Notes under the pieces: model-generated | What the model saw: the letters and a program-made list of their open reading frames with translations, nothing else | Told to the model about the DNA's origin: nothing | Databases searched by the model: none | Shown here: piece after piece, positions 7,732 to 15,844 of the stretch | How the letters are laid out: each line of letters starts with the position of its first letter | How positions within the stretch are numbered: the first letter of the stretch is position 1 | Program-made: the position numbers and the translations under genes | From: Chloroflexota bacterium | Lineage (GTDB): Bacteria; Chloroflexota; UBA6077; FW602-bin22 | Assembly: GCA_004297775.1 (NCBI GenBank) | Contig: SCUE01000027.1 | Location: forward strand, 62,001-126,000 | Length of the DNA: 64,000 bases | Direction of reading: 5' to 3'

Positions 7732-8520
7732 TTATCCAGCGGCGAGCGAACCCCCGTCCACGTAGATTATCTGCCCGGTCAGGTAATCGGACGCGGACGA
7801 GGCCAGCGTTACGGCCAATCCGGTGACGTCGTCGATCTCACCGGTCCGCCCCATTGGGATACGCGAGAGGATGCGCCCAACCCAGGCCGGATCTTCGTAA
7901 AGACGCTCGGTCTGACCGGTCTTGATGTAGCCCGGCGCCAGCGCGTTCACGCTGATGTGCTCGCGCCATTCGATCGCCATGCCACGGGTCAAACCGAGCA
8001 CGCCCGAACGCGAGGCGCCGTAGGACACGATGTTCTGATACGCGATCTGGCTCGTCAAGCTGGCGATATTGATGATTTTGGCGCGCGGTGCCGTCGCGTC
8101 CGCGCGACGAAGGGCGATCATCGCACGGGCCGCCGCCTGGGACATGAAGTACACGGCCCGCAGATTCGTGTCGATCACGCGATCGAACTCTTCGGGTTGA
8201 ACGTCGAGAATCGGGTTCCGCGTGATGGCGCCGGCGCCGTTGACGAGGATGTTCACCCGGCCCAGTCCGGCCACGACCGCGTCCACCACGGCCGGCGCGC
8301 CCTCGACATTCGCAACATCGAATGGGTGCGTCGTCACGCGGCGACCGAGTTTCGCGATGCGCTCGGCCTGGGCCGCCAACGCCTCGGCGTCGCGCGCGAC
8401 CAGCGCGACATCCGCGCCGGCCTCGGCAAGAGCGATCGCGATCCCGGCGCCGATGCCCCGACTGGCTCCGGTGACGATCGCGACTCTCCCCGCCAACGAA
8501 AAGCGGTCAAGGACAGACAT
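7732..8520 (-). CDS. Short-chain dehydrogenase/reductase with Arg in place of the catalytic Lys
   Basis: A 262-residue classical SDR. The cofactor motif TGASRGIG is at about residues 18-25, the NNAG-type motif is VNGAGAI, and the active-site stretch is INIASLTSQIAYQNIVSYGASRSG. In this last motif the usual Y-x-x-x-K is Y-G-A-S-R: the lysine that lowers the tyrosine pKa is an arginine. The C-terminus ends in the standard YLTGQIIYVDGG. Family members resemble gluconate 5-dehydrogenase or 3-oxoacyl-ACP reductase, but the K-to-R change makes the activity uncertain. It heads a run of minus-strand genes with the EamA transporter. Confidence 0.9.
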   Translation of the reverse strand: MSVLDRFSLAGRVAIVTGASRGIGAGIAIALAEAGADVALVARDAEALAAQAERIAKLGRRVTTHPFDVANVEGAPAVVDAVVAGLGRVNILVNGAGAITRNPILDVQPEEFDRVIDTNLRAVYFMSQAAARAMIALRRADATAPRAKIINIASLTSQIAYQNIVSYGASRSGVLGLTRGMAIEWREHISVNALAPGYIKTGQTERLYEDPAWVGRILSRIPMGRTGEIDDVTGLAVTLASSASDYLTGQIIYVDGGSLAAG

Positions 8521-8565
8521 CAGCCGATAGCCTACACCGCCGCGCCGCTGTCGCGACCCGTAAAG

Positions 8566-8985
8566 CTAGCGCCGGCCATCCACGCCCGGCGACGGCTCAC
8601 CGCGCCAGGCCAACTTCATATTGCTGTTACGGGGCGGCAACTGGTTGCCGGCCTCGTCGAAATGCGTGTGCGTCGGTTCGCGGTGCGGCGACACGGTCAA
8701 GAAATAGGCAACTGGCTGATCGCCGTGGCAGACGACCCGGTGAGGTTCGTCGGGCCACGCGAAAACGGCTTGCCCGGCCGTCGCGACAACCGATCCGTCG
8801 CGGAAATCGAAGCGAGCGGCGCCTTCGAGAATCACCCAGGTTTCGATCCCGCCGGATTCGATGTGGCTGTGGAATCCGCTCAGGTCTTGTCCCGGCTCAC
8901 GCCGAAGAAACCGTGCCCGAACCTGCTCAGTCGCCAGCATCGTTCCGTTCGGATCGTCGCGATGATCGAATACTCGCGGCGGCAT
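8566..8985 (-). CDS. Cupin-domain protein
   Basis: A 139-residue single-domain cupin. The first metal-binding motif is visible as GFHSHIESGGIETWVILEG (two His and a Glu), the second as WPDEPHRVVCHG (His). The start at 8985 is chosen because AAAGGAGG lies just upstream (8991-8998); a longer frame to 9021 runs through that ribosome binding site. The gene is divergent from the M24-like gene at 9043, with 57 bases between. A metal-dependent small-molecule enzyme or sensor is likely; the substrate cannot be told. Confidence 0.82.
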   Translation of the reverse strand: MPPRVFDHRDDPNGTMLATEQVRARFLRREPGQDLSGFHSHIESGGIETWVILEGAARFDFRDGSVVATAGQAVFAWPDEPHRVVCHGDQPVAYFLTVSPHREPTHTHFDEAGNQLPPRNSNMKLAWRGEPSPGVDGRR

Positions 8986-9042
8986 CGCATCCTCCTTTTG
9001 GCGCAACGCGGACCGTACCATAGGTTCCGAAGGGGAAACGAC

Positions 9043-10185
9043 GTGGATCAGTTGACGATCGGCGGCCCGGCGGAAGTCGACGCGAAGCTCGCGCGCATAC
9101 GCGGGTACCTAGCCGAGTCGGGCCTCGGCGCGATCCTTCTGACTCGCCAGGACAATTTCGCCTGGCTCACCGGCGGACGGGACAATCACGTCGCCGCCGG
9201 CTCGGATGTCGGCGTAGCCAGCCTCCTGGTGACGCCGACCGATCGCGTCGTCGTGACGAATCAGATCGAGGCCGGCCGCCTGCGCGACGAGGAAATCGGC
9301 GATCAGGGCTGGGAGTGGCGGACCTACGATTGGTTCCGGCCGAGCGGTTTCGTCGCGGCCGTACGCGACGTGGCCGGCGATCGTCCGATTGGTAGCGACA
9401 CGCCGTTCCCCGGCGCGGGTCCGCTCGATGGCGCGTTCGACCGATTGCGGGCCGATCTCTTGTCGGCCGAGGTGGAGCGCTATCGCGCGGTCGGCCGCGA
9501 AATGACGGCTGCGATCGAGGAGACGTGCCAGCACGTTCACGCCGGGCAGACCGAGCTTGAAATCGCGGCCGACCTTTCTCGTCGCGTGCGCGCCCATGGC
9601 GGTCAACCCGGCGTCATCCTGATCGCGGCCGACGAGCGGATCAACAAGTACCGGCACCCGATTCCCACCGATCGCAAGTTGCGCGACTACGTTATGCTCG
9701 TCTTAGGCGGCTCGATGTGGGGCCTCACTATTTCGATCTCGCGTTTCGTCGCGTTCCATCCGCTGGCGCCCGAGCTACGCCAGAAATGGCGCGATGTCAG
9801 CACAGTCGCGGCGTACTTCACGATCGCGACGCGCCCCGGCCGAGAGTGGTCGGAGATCTTCCGCGGCGCCACCGAGCTGTACGGGCGCCTCGGCTGGCCG
9901 GACGAATGGAGGCTGCACCATCAGGGCGGACCGACCGGCTACCGCGGGCGCGATTTCACGGCCGGCTTCGAATCCAGCGGCGTCGTTGCCGCCACGCAGG
10001 CGGCGGCCTGGAATCCATCGATCGCCGGTACGAAGTCCGAGGACACCATCATCGTCACAGCCAGCGGTCACGAGTTCCTGACCCGACAGACCGGTTGGCC
10101 GACAATCAAGATCGAGTACGATGGCGCGGCGTTCGAGTTTTCGGACGTTCTCATTCGGCAGCAGGTCGTGCGCCGGTACGCCTGA
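9043..10185 (+). CDS. M24-family (Xaa-Pro aminopeptidase-like) protein lacking canonical metal ligands
   Basis: A 380-residue protein with the creatinase/aminopeptidase P layout: an N-terminal domain (LLTRQDNFAWLTGGRDN) and a C-terminal pita-bread domain (VERYRAVGREMTAAIEETC, GQTELEIAADLSRRVRAHG). Where true peptidases have an Asp-rich stretch, this one reads VMLVLGGSMWGLTISISRF, so both Asp ligands are absent; HHQGGPTGY and SEDTIIVT are kept. I know similar Asp-less M24 homologues from other bacteria, so this is a subfamily, possibly not a peptidase. GTG at 9043 follows an AAGGGG box; the frame extends upstream to 7684, but that part is antisense to the SDR and cupin genes. Confidence 0.82.
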   Translation: MDQLTIGGPAEVDAKLARIRGYLAESGLGAILLTRQDNFAWLTGGRDNHVAAGSDVGVASLLVTPTDRVVVTNQIEAGRLRDEEIGDQGWEWRTYDWFRPSGFVAAVRDVAGDRPIGSDTPFPGAGPLDGAFDRLRADLLSAEVERYRAVGREMTAAIEETCQHVHAGQTELEIAADLSRRVRAHGGQPGVILIAADERINKYRHPIPTDRKLRDYVMLVLGGSMWGLTISISRFVAFHPLAPELRQKWRDVSTVAAYFTIATRPGREWSEIFRGATELYGRLGWPDEWRLHHQGGPTGYRGRDFTAGFESSGVVAATQAAAWNPSIAGTKSEDTIIVTASGHEFLTRQTGWPTIKIEYDGAAFEFSDVLIRQQVVRRYA

Positions 10186-10212
10186 GTCCACGCGAATCTG
10201 AGGGTTCATGCG

Positions 10213-11808
10213 ATGGCGATCAACACCATCACCGACCTATTGCGACACGCTGGCCGCGAGTTTGCCTCGAACCGGTGTATGACTTACCGAACCGAGGGTG
10301 GTCGGGCCGACTACAGCTATGCCGATGTTCTGGACCGTTCGCTGCGAGTGGCGGCGCTGCTGCGCGCTCGTGGGGTCCAGCGCGGCGACCGCGTGGTCAT
10401 CTGGGGCCCGAACCGGCCTGATTGGGGATTCGCCTATTTTGGCACGCTGCTCCTGGGCGCAATCGCCGTCCCGTTCGACGTTCGCGCGCACGAATCGTTC
10501 CTCGAACGGATCGAGGAACATACCGAGCCGCGCCTGACGATTGCCAGCCAGGCGCAACAGGACAGCGCGGTTCTCAAGCATCCGCCGTATGTGACGCTCG
10601 ACACGCTCGCCGCCGACTCGGCGGGATTCGCGCCCGCGACAGACCTACCAGACATCGCCGCGAGCGACATCGCGGTGCTGATGTACACGTCCGGCACGAC
10701 CGGCGATCCGAAGGGCGTGATCCTCACGCACGGAAACATCGCGTCGAACCTTCAGGCTGTGCCGGAAATCATCACGATTCTCCCGTACTACCGGTTCTTG
10801 TCGCTCCTGCCACTCAGCCACATCTTCGAGCAGGTCATCGGCCTCCTCGTGCCGATGATCGGCGGCGCATCGATCGTCTACATCGACACCTTGAAGCCGC
10901 AGGTGATCTTCGAAACGATGGAGGCCGAGGGGAACACCTGCATGGCCCTCGTGCCACAACTCCTGCAGCTATTCATGTCGGGCATCGAACGCGAAGTGCG
11001 ACGCCAGGGCAAGGAGCGCGCCTGGAGCATCCTCCACACGGTCGCTCGCCGCCTGCCGTTCGACTTTCGCAAGCGACTCTTCCCGGCGATCCATCGCCGT
11101 CTCGGCGGCAAGTTCGAGTTCTTCGCGTCCGGCGGCGCATACCTTCCAACAGCGCTCGCCCAGCGCTGGGAGAACATGGGTATCAAGGTCGTCCAGGGCT
11201 ACGGACTGACCGAGGCGTCTCCAATCGTCACGGCGAACTCGCTCGAACGGCGGATTCTCGATTCGATCGGACGAATCTGCTCGAGCGTCGAAGTGCGAAT
11301 CGCCGACGACAGCGAAATCCTGATCAAGGGCCCCAGTGTGTTTCAAGGCTACTGGCGCGATCCGGCCACGACGGCCGAGGCGTTTGAGGACGGCTGGTAT
11401 CACACCGGCGACCTCGGGCGTCGATCCGACTCTGGCGATTACTACTTCACGGGCCGAAAGAAGAATCTCATCGTTCTCGCGAGCGGACTCAACGTCCACG
11501 CCGAGGATGTCGAGCAGGTCCTGCGCGAGACCGGTCTCGTTACTGACGCGGTCGTCGTGGCTCGCGGCGAACGCGAGGGACACACGGAGGTGTTCGCGGT
11601 TCTGGCGATGGAGGATCCAACGCGGGCCGGCGACGCGGTGCGAGACGCCAATCATCACCTGGCACAGCACCAGCGGATCAGCGGTCACGTGGTCTGGCCG
11701 GACGCGGACTTTCCGCGCACGCACACGCTCAAGGTACGGCGGCCAGAAGTCGAGCGGCGCCTGGCCGAGATCGCGCCACCAGTGCGCGCTGGCACGCAGG
11801 CGACCTGA
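10213..11808 (+). CDS. AMP-dependent acyl-CoA synthetase/ligase
   Basis: A 531-residue adenylate-forming enzyme that activates a carboxylic acid, probably a fatty acid, to acyl-AMP and then acyl-CoA. The P-loop-like motif YTSGTTGDPKG is at about residue 158, YGLTEASP at about residue 334, and WYHTGDLGRRSDSGDYYFTGRKKN at about residue 395; a weakened C-terminal motif with the catalytic Lys is THTLKVRR near the end. GAGGG precedes the ATG. It starts 27 bases after the M24-like gene and is probably cotranscribed. Its stop abuts the stop of the convergent metallophosphoesterase gene. Chain-length specificity cannot be read from the sequence. Confidence 0.9.
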   Translation: MAINTITDLLRHAGREFASNRCMTYRTEGGRADYSYADVLDRSLRVAALLRARGVQRGDRVVIWGPNRPDWGFAYFGTLLLGAIAVPFDVRAHESFLERIEEHTEPRLTIASQAQQDSAVLKHPPYVTLDTLAADSAGFAPATDLPDIAASDIAVLMYTSGTTGDPKGVILTHGNIASNLQAVPEIITILPYYRFLSLLPLSHIFEQVIGLLVPMIGGASIVYIDTLKPQVIFETMEAEGNTCMALVPQLLQLFMSGIEREVRRQGKERAWSILHTVARRLPFDFRKRLFPAIHRRLGGKFEFFASGGAYLPTALAQRWENMGIKVVQGYGLTEASPIVTANSLERRILDSIGRICSSVEVRIADDSEILIKGPSVFQGYWRDPATTAEAFEDGWYHTGDLGRRSDSGDYYFTGRKKNLIVLASGLNVHAEDVEQVLRETGLVTDAVVVARGEREGHTEVFAVLAMEDPTRAGDAVRDANHHLAQHQRISGHVVWPDADFPRTHTLKVRRPEVERRLAEIAPPVRAGTQAT

Positions 11809-12657
11809 TCACGCGACGGCGCGCAAAGTGATCCGGGTTACCCCTGGTCGCGTGAAGAAGCGGAGCGCGTGCGTCTGACCGATTCCTTGGCTAATGTGAA
11901 CCCAGCACGACCCGGTCCGGAATAGGCCACCGACACGATCGGGACGCCGATGCGTGTTCGATACCGGCGCATCGCGACCAGGTAGGCAGACCTGACCACC
12001 GTGGGTATGGCCAGCAATGAAGAACTGAGTGCCACGCCGGTCGCATTCCGGCGCCGGCTCCCACGAATGGGCGAGCGCGATCGATGGTTGCGTGGTGTCC
12101 ACGCCCCGATACGCGCGGTCGACAGAGTCGTGAAACGTGTGTGGATCCCCGAGCCCGATGAACGGGAGCAGCGCGCCATCACGCTCGAGCGCGACCGACT
12201 CGTTGTCCAGCACACGAATGCCCGTCGCGGCCAACGCGGACGCGACGCCCCTCGCGGCCGACTCCGTAAAACGAGGCGGCCAAACCGGCGACACGGCGTG
12301 GTAGTCGTGATTGCCGAGCACGGCCAGCGTCGCCAGGCGCCCGCGAAGCGGCTCGAGCAGCCGCGCCGCGACATCGGCGTCAGCCGGCTCATCGCCAAAG
12401 TCACCGGTGATACAGACGACATCGACCGGGAAGCGGCGCGCCCACTCGGCGAGTTGCCATCCTCGCCAGTTCCGCCGGCGTGCGTGGAGATCGCTGACAT
12501 GCAACAGCGTCAGGCCATCGAAGACTGGTGAAAGGCCGCGAATCGGCACATCGAGCGCCTCCCAGCGAGGCCAGAGCGGTTCCACCCGCGTCGCGTAGGT
12601 CCAGAGCGCCGCCACCGTCCCAGCCGCGACGGCGCCAGCCGATAGCAGCGGCAGCAC
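11809..12657 (-). CDS. Membrane-anchored metallophosphoesterase
   Basis: About 282 residues with an N-terminal hydrophobic anchor (LLSAGAVAAGTVAALWTY) followed by a calcineurin-like phosphoesterase domain. Metal ligands are visible in order: HVSDLHAR (D-x-H), ITGDFGDE (G-D), LGNHDYH (G-N-H-D), ALAHSWEP and FIAGHTHGGQV (GHTHGG). It resembles YkuE/YaeI-type phosphodiesterases that act on lipids at the membrane. I place the start at GTG 12657; a longer frame runs to 12780 but overlaps the divergent aminotransferase gene. A TAGAAG box seven bases before the GTG could serve a leaderless transcript. Confidence 0.85.
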   Translation of the reverse strand: MLPLLSAGAVAAGTVAALWTYATRVEPLWPRWEALDVPIRGLSPVFDGLTLLHVSDLHARRRNWRGWQLAEWARRFPVDVVCITGDFGDEPADADVAARLLEPLRGRLATLAVLGNHDYHAVSPVWPPRFTESAARGVASALAATGIRVLDNESVALERDGALLPFIGLGDPHTFHDSVDRAYRGVDTTQPSIALAHSWEPAPECDRRGTQFFIAGHTHGGQVCLPGRDAPVSNTHRRPDRVGGLFRTGSCWVHISQGIGQTHALRFFTRPGVTRITLRAVA

Positions 12658-12697
12658 GACGCCACTTCTAGCACTCGGTCGCGCCGCGCGACCGGTG

Positions 12698-12703
12698 TAG
12701 AAT
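12698..12703 (+). promoter_or_regulatory. Possible -10 element for the aminotransferase gene
   Basis: TAGAAT lies 26 bases before the ATG at 12730 in the divergent intergenic gap, in a sensible place for a -10 box. No clear -35 is seen. Confidence 0.3.
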
Positions 12704-12729
12704 GCCGTGCCAAACGGGGGTATCGGTTC

Positions 12730-14025
12730 ATGGTTGAAACACGCCAGGCGACGATCAACGAGGAATTCGAGCTTCGCCACAAGAAATCAGCCGCGCTCTT
12801 CCAGGAGGCGCAGTCCGTCTTCCCGAGCGGCGTGACCCACGACGGCCGCTACACGCAGCCGCACCCGATCTACGTCACGCACGCGAAGGGCTCGCGGAAG
12901 TGGGACGTTGACGGCAACGAGTACGTCGACTATTTCGGTGGCCACGGAGCGCTGATTCTCGGACATTGCCATCCCGCGGTCGTGTCGGCGGTGACCGCGC
13001 AAGCCGCGCGTGGCAGCCACTTCGGCGCAAACCACGAGCTCGAAATCCGGTGGGGACAGCTCGTCCAGAAGATCGTTCCGTCGGCCCGCGGCGGTCTCGT
13101 CAAGTTCGTATCGTCGGGCACCGAGGCCACTTTGATGGCGATGCGCCTGGCACGAGCTTACACGGGCAAAGATGTTATCGTCAAGTTTCGCGGTCATTTT
13201 CACGGCTGGCACGACTACGCGACGGTCGGGATGTCCGAGCCGTGGGATCAGCCCAGCTCGGCCGGTATACCGAAGGCCGTTCAGAGCACGATGCGGGCGA
13301 TCCCGACGCGCGACATTCCGGCACTCGAGGCAGCCCTCGCCCCTGGCGACGTCGCCGCCGTCATCATGCTGCTGAACGGCTTGTCGACCGAGTACCTCCA
13401 GCAGGTCAAGGATGTCACCCACCGCCACGGGGCACTGTTGATTTTCGACGAGGTTATCACCGGGTTCCGCTACGCGCCCGGCGGCGCGCAGGAGTACAAG
13501 GGCGTCATTCCAGACATGACGACACACGCCAAGATCCTGGCCGGTGGCTATCCCGGCGGCAGCGTCTGTGGTTCCGTCGAGGTGATGCAATTGCTCGAAC
13601 ACCGCGATGACCCCGTCTGGCGGCGCACCAAACGCATCTCCCACCCTGGCACATTCAACGCCAATCCCGTCTCGGCCGCGGCTGGCATCGCGTGCCTCGA
13701 CATCGTTCAGGATCCGGCGATCCAGAAGAAGGCGACCGCGACCGCCGACCAATTGCGCGCCGGGTTCAATGAGTCGTTCGCGCGGCGCGGCGTGCCAGGC
13801 GCCGCTGGCGGCGAGTCGTCAAGCCTCTCCATCTCCTTCGAGAAGCCGAAGGTGGATAATCGAAAACTGCTCTTCGCGTTCCGAAGCGCGCTCCAGCTCG
13901 GCGGGGTCGATTTTTCTGGCATGGGCGGGCCGGTATCGGCCGTGCACGATGAACGCGATGTCGAGCAGACGGTTCACGCCTTCGACCAGGCGCTGGTGAG
14001 AATGCAGGCCGAGGCGATCGTTTAG
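12730..14025 (+). CDS. Glutamate-1-semialdehyde aminomutase-like class III aminotransferase
   Basis: A 431-residue PLP enzyme of the class III aminotransferase family, closest in pattern to glutamate-1-semialdehyde 2,1-aminomutase (HemL). Motifs: FVSSGTEATLMAMRLAR (PLP phosphate binding, about residue 122), FRGHFHGWHDY, LIFDEVITGFRY (Asp to the pyridine nitrogen, about residue 240), and THAKILAGGYPGG with the Schiff-base Lys at residue 268. There are no haem genes nearby, and many such paralogues act on other amino acids, so the name is only the family. Its stop overlaps the stop of the convergent formate dehydrogenase membrane subunit. Confidence 0.85.
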   Translation: MVETRQATINEEFELRHKKSAALFQEAQSVFPSGVTHDGRYTQPHPIYVTHAKGSRKWDVDGNEYVDYFGGHGALILGHCHPAVVSAVTAQAARGSHFGANHELEIRWGQLVQKIVPSARGGLVKFVSSGTEATLMAMRLARAYTGKDVIVKFRGHFHGWHDYATVGMSEPWDQPSSAGIPKAVQSTMRAIPTRDIPALEAALAPGDVAAVIMLLNGLSTEYLQQVKDVTHRHGALLIFDEVITGFRYAPGGAQEYKGVIPDMTTHAKILAGGYPGGSVCGSVEVMQLLEHRDDPVWRRTKRISHPGTFNANPVSAAAGIACLDIVQDPAIQKKATATADQLRAGFNESFARRGVPGAAGGESSSLSISFEKPKVDNRKLLFAFRSALQLGGVDFSGMGGPVSAVHDERDVEQTVHAFDQALVRMQAEAIV

Positions 14026-15014
14026 CGCTGTCCATGGAAGGCGAACGCGGCCGCGGGATCGTCCGCGCTCGTCTTCCCGGCTTCGACGACCGTCCACCGC
14101 AGCATCAGCCCGCCAAGTAGCGTCAGAATCGCCGCCAGCGTGGCGCAAAACCGCCCGGTCGCCGGATCGGCGCGCGGAGACGCGAGGCGAAGGCCCAGCG
14201 GGATGACCTGACCGATCGCGACCGCGAACCAGAAGGGCTGGCCCCAGGGCGAAACGGTCAGCGGACGGCCGAATCGTCCGAGCACGCGCGGTAGAGCGGC
14301 CGTAACGCCCAGTTCTGCCAGCAGGATCGTGATGTCGAGATCGCGCAGGCGTTTGCGCGCGCCGTGGTGCGAATCGATCGAACCAGATAGCGCGAGTTCG
14401 ATCGCTGACAAGCCCGTCCCAACCGCCGAGAGCGCGAACAGCGGCCCGAAGAGGAGCCGTCCGCGCGCCCAGAGCGGCACCGCCGTGGCGGCAAGGAGCA
14501 CGCCGGTGTAGCCGGAAAGAAAGAGCGACAGCGGCATGCCCAGCATTCCGATCGCGTGGCGGAGGCCCGCCGGGAACCTTGCGCGATCGCCGAGTACATC
14601 GATCGCGGTGAGTATCCCGGCAAACGTTCCGAACAGACCGAGACCCCACGCTCCCATCGACATCGGCGACCGCGGCTTGAAGACGCGAAGCATGTGATGG
14701 AACCGCTCCGGGCGCCCGAGATCGTCGATCAACAGCGGCACGGTGGCGAGGACACCACCAAGCGCGATCAGCCGACCGGCGCGCGCGATCGGTCGATCGT
14801 CCGTCCGACCGCTGGCGTCGGCGAACGCGGCCACCGAATAGGCGCCACTTGCCGTACCGCTAATAGAGAAGTAGAGCGGGATGTGCCATTTCCAGTGCGG
14901 CCGCCGTAGAACCGGCAAACTGTGGTATCCGGCCGCCTCCGGACTGTCGGCGATGTCCGTCGCCGGAGCGAGTCGCCGCGCCAGGTCGACCAGGCGTTCG
15001 CGCCAGTCGATCAC
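14022..15014 (-). CDS. NrfD-like membrane subunit of formate dehydrogenase
   Basis: A 330-residue integral membrane protein with eight or so hydrophobic segments, of the NrfD/PsrC family. The family start is clear: HWKWHIPLYFSISGTASGAYSV, then RPERFHHMLRVFKPRSPMSMGAW. In formate dehydrogenase and polysulfide reductase complexes this subunit passes electrons from the iron-sulfur subunit to the quinone pool. Its GTG start overlaps the stop of the iron-sulfur subunit gene (GTGA, 15011-15014). NrfD members carry no haem, unlike E. coli FdnI, so this complex is built differently from the E. coli one. Confidence 0.9.
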   Translation of the reverse strand: MIDWRERLVDLARRLAPATDIADSPEAAGYHSLPVLRRPHWKWHIPLYFSISGTASGAYSVAAFADASGRTDDRPIARAGRLIALGGVLATVPLLIDDLGRPERFHHMLRVFKPRSPMSMGAWGLGLFGTFAGILTAIDVLGDRARFPAGLRHAIGMLGMPLSLFLSGYTGVLLAATAVPLWARGRLLFGPLFALSAVGTGLSAIELALSGSIDSHHGARKRLRDLDITILLAELGVTAALPRVLGRFGRPLTVSPWGQPFWFAVAIGQVIPLGLRLASPRADPATGRFCATLAAILTLLGGLMLRWTVVEAGKTSADDPAAAFAFHGQR

Positions 15015-15844
15015 GCGCCACGCCTCCCGAGAAACGTGGCCGCCAGGGCAATCCCGACGCCGATCGCGGCAACGATCGTCGCGATCGACCCGGGGATGAC
15101 GTTGTCGACCGGAATACGCGGCGCGCGCGGCAGGTTGAACGTCTCCGGATCGCGGGTCAGAATGAACGACGCGTTCAGGCCGCCGGCGACATCGTCGCCA
15201 CCGTAGAAGCGCGCGCTCGCATACCCGCTCGCACGCAGGGTCGCCACGCGACGCTCCGCCCGCACGCGCAAATCATCGACCACTCCAAACTGGATCGAAT
15301 CGGTCGGGCAGGACTTGGCGCAGGCCGGTTCCATGCCATCCTTCAATCGGTCGTAGCAGAGCGTGCATTTCTGGGCGATGCCGATCGTCCGGTCGATCTC
15401 GATGACGCCGAATGGACAGGCCGGAACGCAGTACCCGCACCCATTGCAGATATCCGGCTGAACGAGGACCTGATCGAACTCGGTTCGCGTAATCGCCCCG
15501 GTTGGACAGGCGTCCATGCAGCCGGCGCGCTGGCAGTGCTTGCAGACATCGCTCATCAGCAGCCAGGCGGTCGGGTCGAATCTCAGCCCGGCGGCGGTCG
15601 CACTGTCCAGAGTTGTCGGGGCAGCCGCGGTCCCCGAGCTCGCATTGCTCCCGGCCGCGCTCTGCTCGACGAACAACACGTGGCGCCACGATGTCGGACC
15701 GAGCGCCAGCGTGTTGTCGTAGCTCGCGCCGGTCAACTCAAAACCCTCGGATGCCAGGCCATTCCACTGTTTGCATGCCACCTCGCACGCCTTGCAGCCG
15801 ATGCAGAGCGTGATGTCGGTCAGGAATCCAAGTCGCTCAGCCAC
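15011..15844 (-). CDS. Formate dehydrogenase iron-sulfur (beta) subunit
   Basis: A 277-residue ferredoxin-type subunit with four [4Fe-4S] motifs: CIGCKACEVACKQW near the N-terminus, CKHCQRAGCMDACPTG, CNGCGYCVPACPFG and the last set CTLCYDRL with CAKSCPT. The order and spacing match FdnH/FdhB. It carries electrons from the molybdenum or tungsten subunit to the NrfD partner. A C-terminal hydrophobic stretch (IVAAIGVGIALAATFLG) may anchor it to the membrane. It overlaps the end of the catalytic subunit gene by eight bases (GTGGCTGA). Confidence 0.93.
   Translation of the reverse strand: MAERLGFLTDITLCIGCKACEVACKQWNGLASEGFELTGASYDNTLALGPTSWRHVLFVEQSAAGSNASSGTAAAPTTLDSATAAGLRFDPTAWLLMSDVCKHCQRAGCMDACPTGAITRTEFDQVLVQPDICNGCGYCVPACPFGVIEIDRTIGIAQKCTLCYDRLKDGMEPACAKSCPTDSIQFGVVDDLRVRAERRVATLRASGYASARFYGGDDVAGGLNASFILTRDPETFNLPRAPRIPVDNVIPGSIATIVAAIGVGIALAATFLGRRGA

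Noticed and set aside
7684-9042. Upstream extension of the M24-like gene by more than 450 codons
   Set aside because: The extension is antisense to the SDR and cupin genes, and the M24 family start matches GTG 9043 with its own ribosome binding site.
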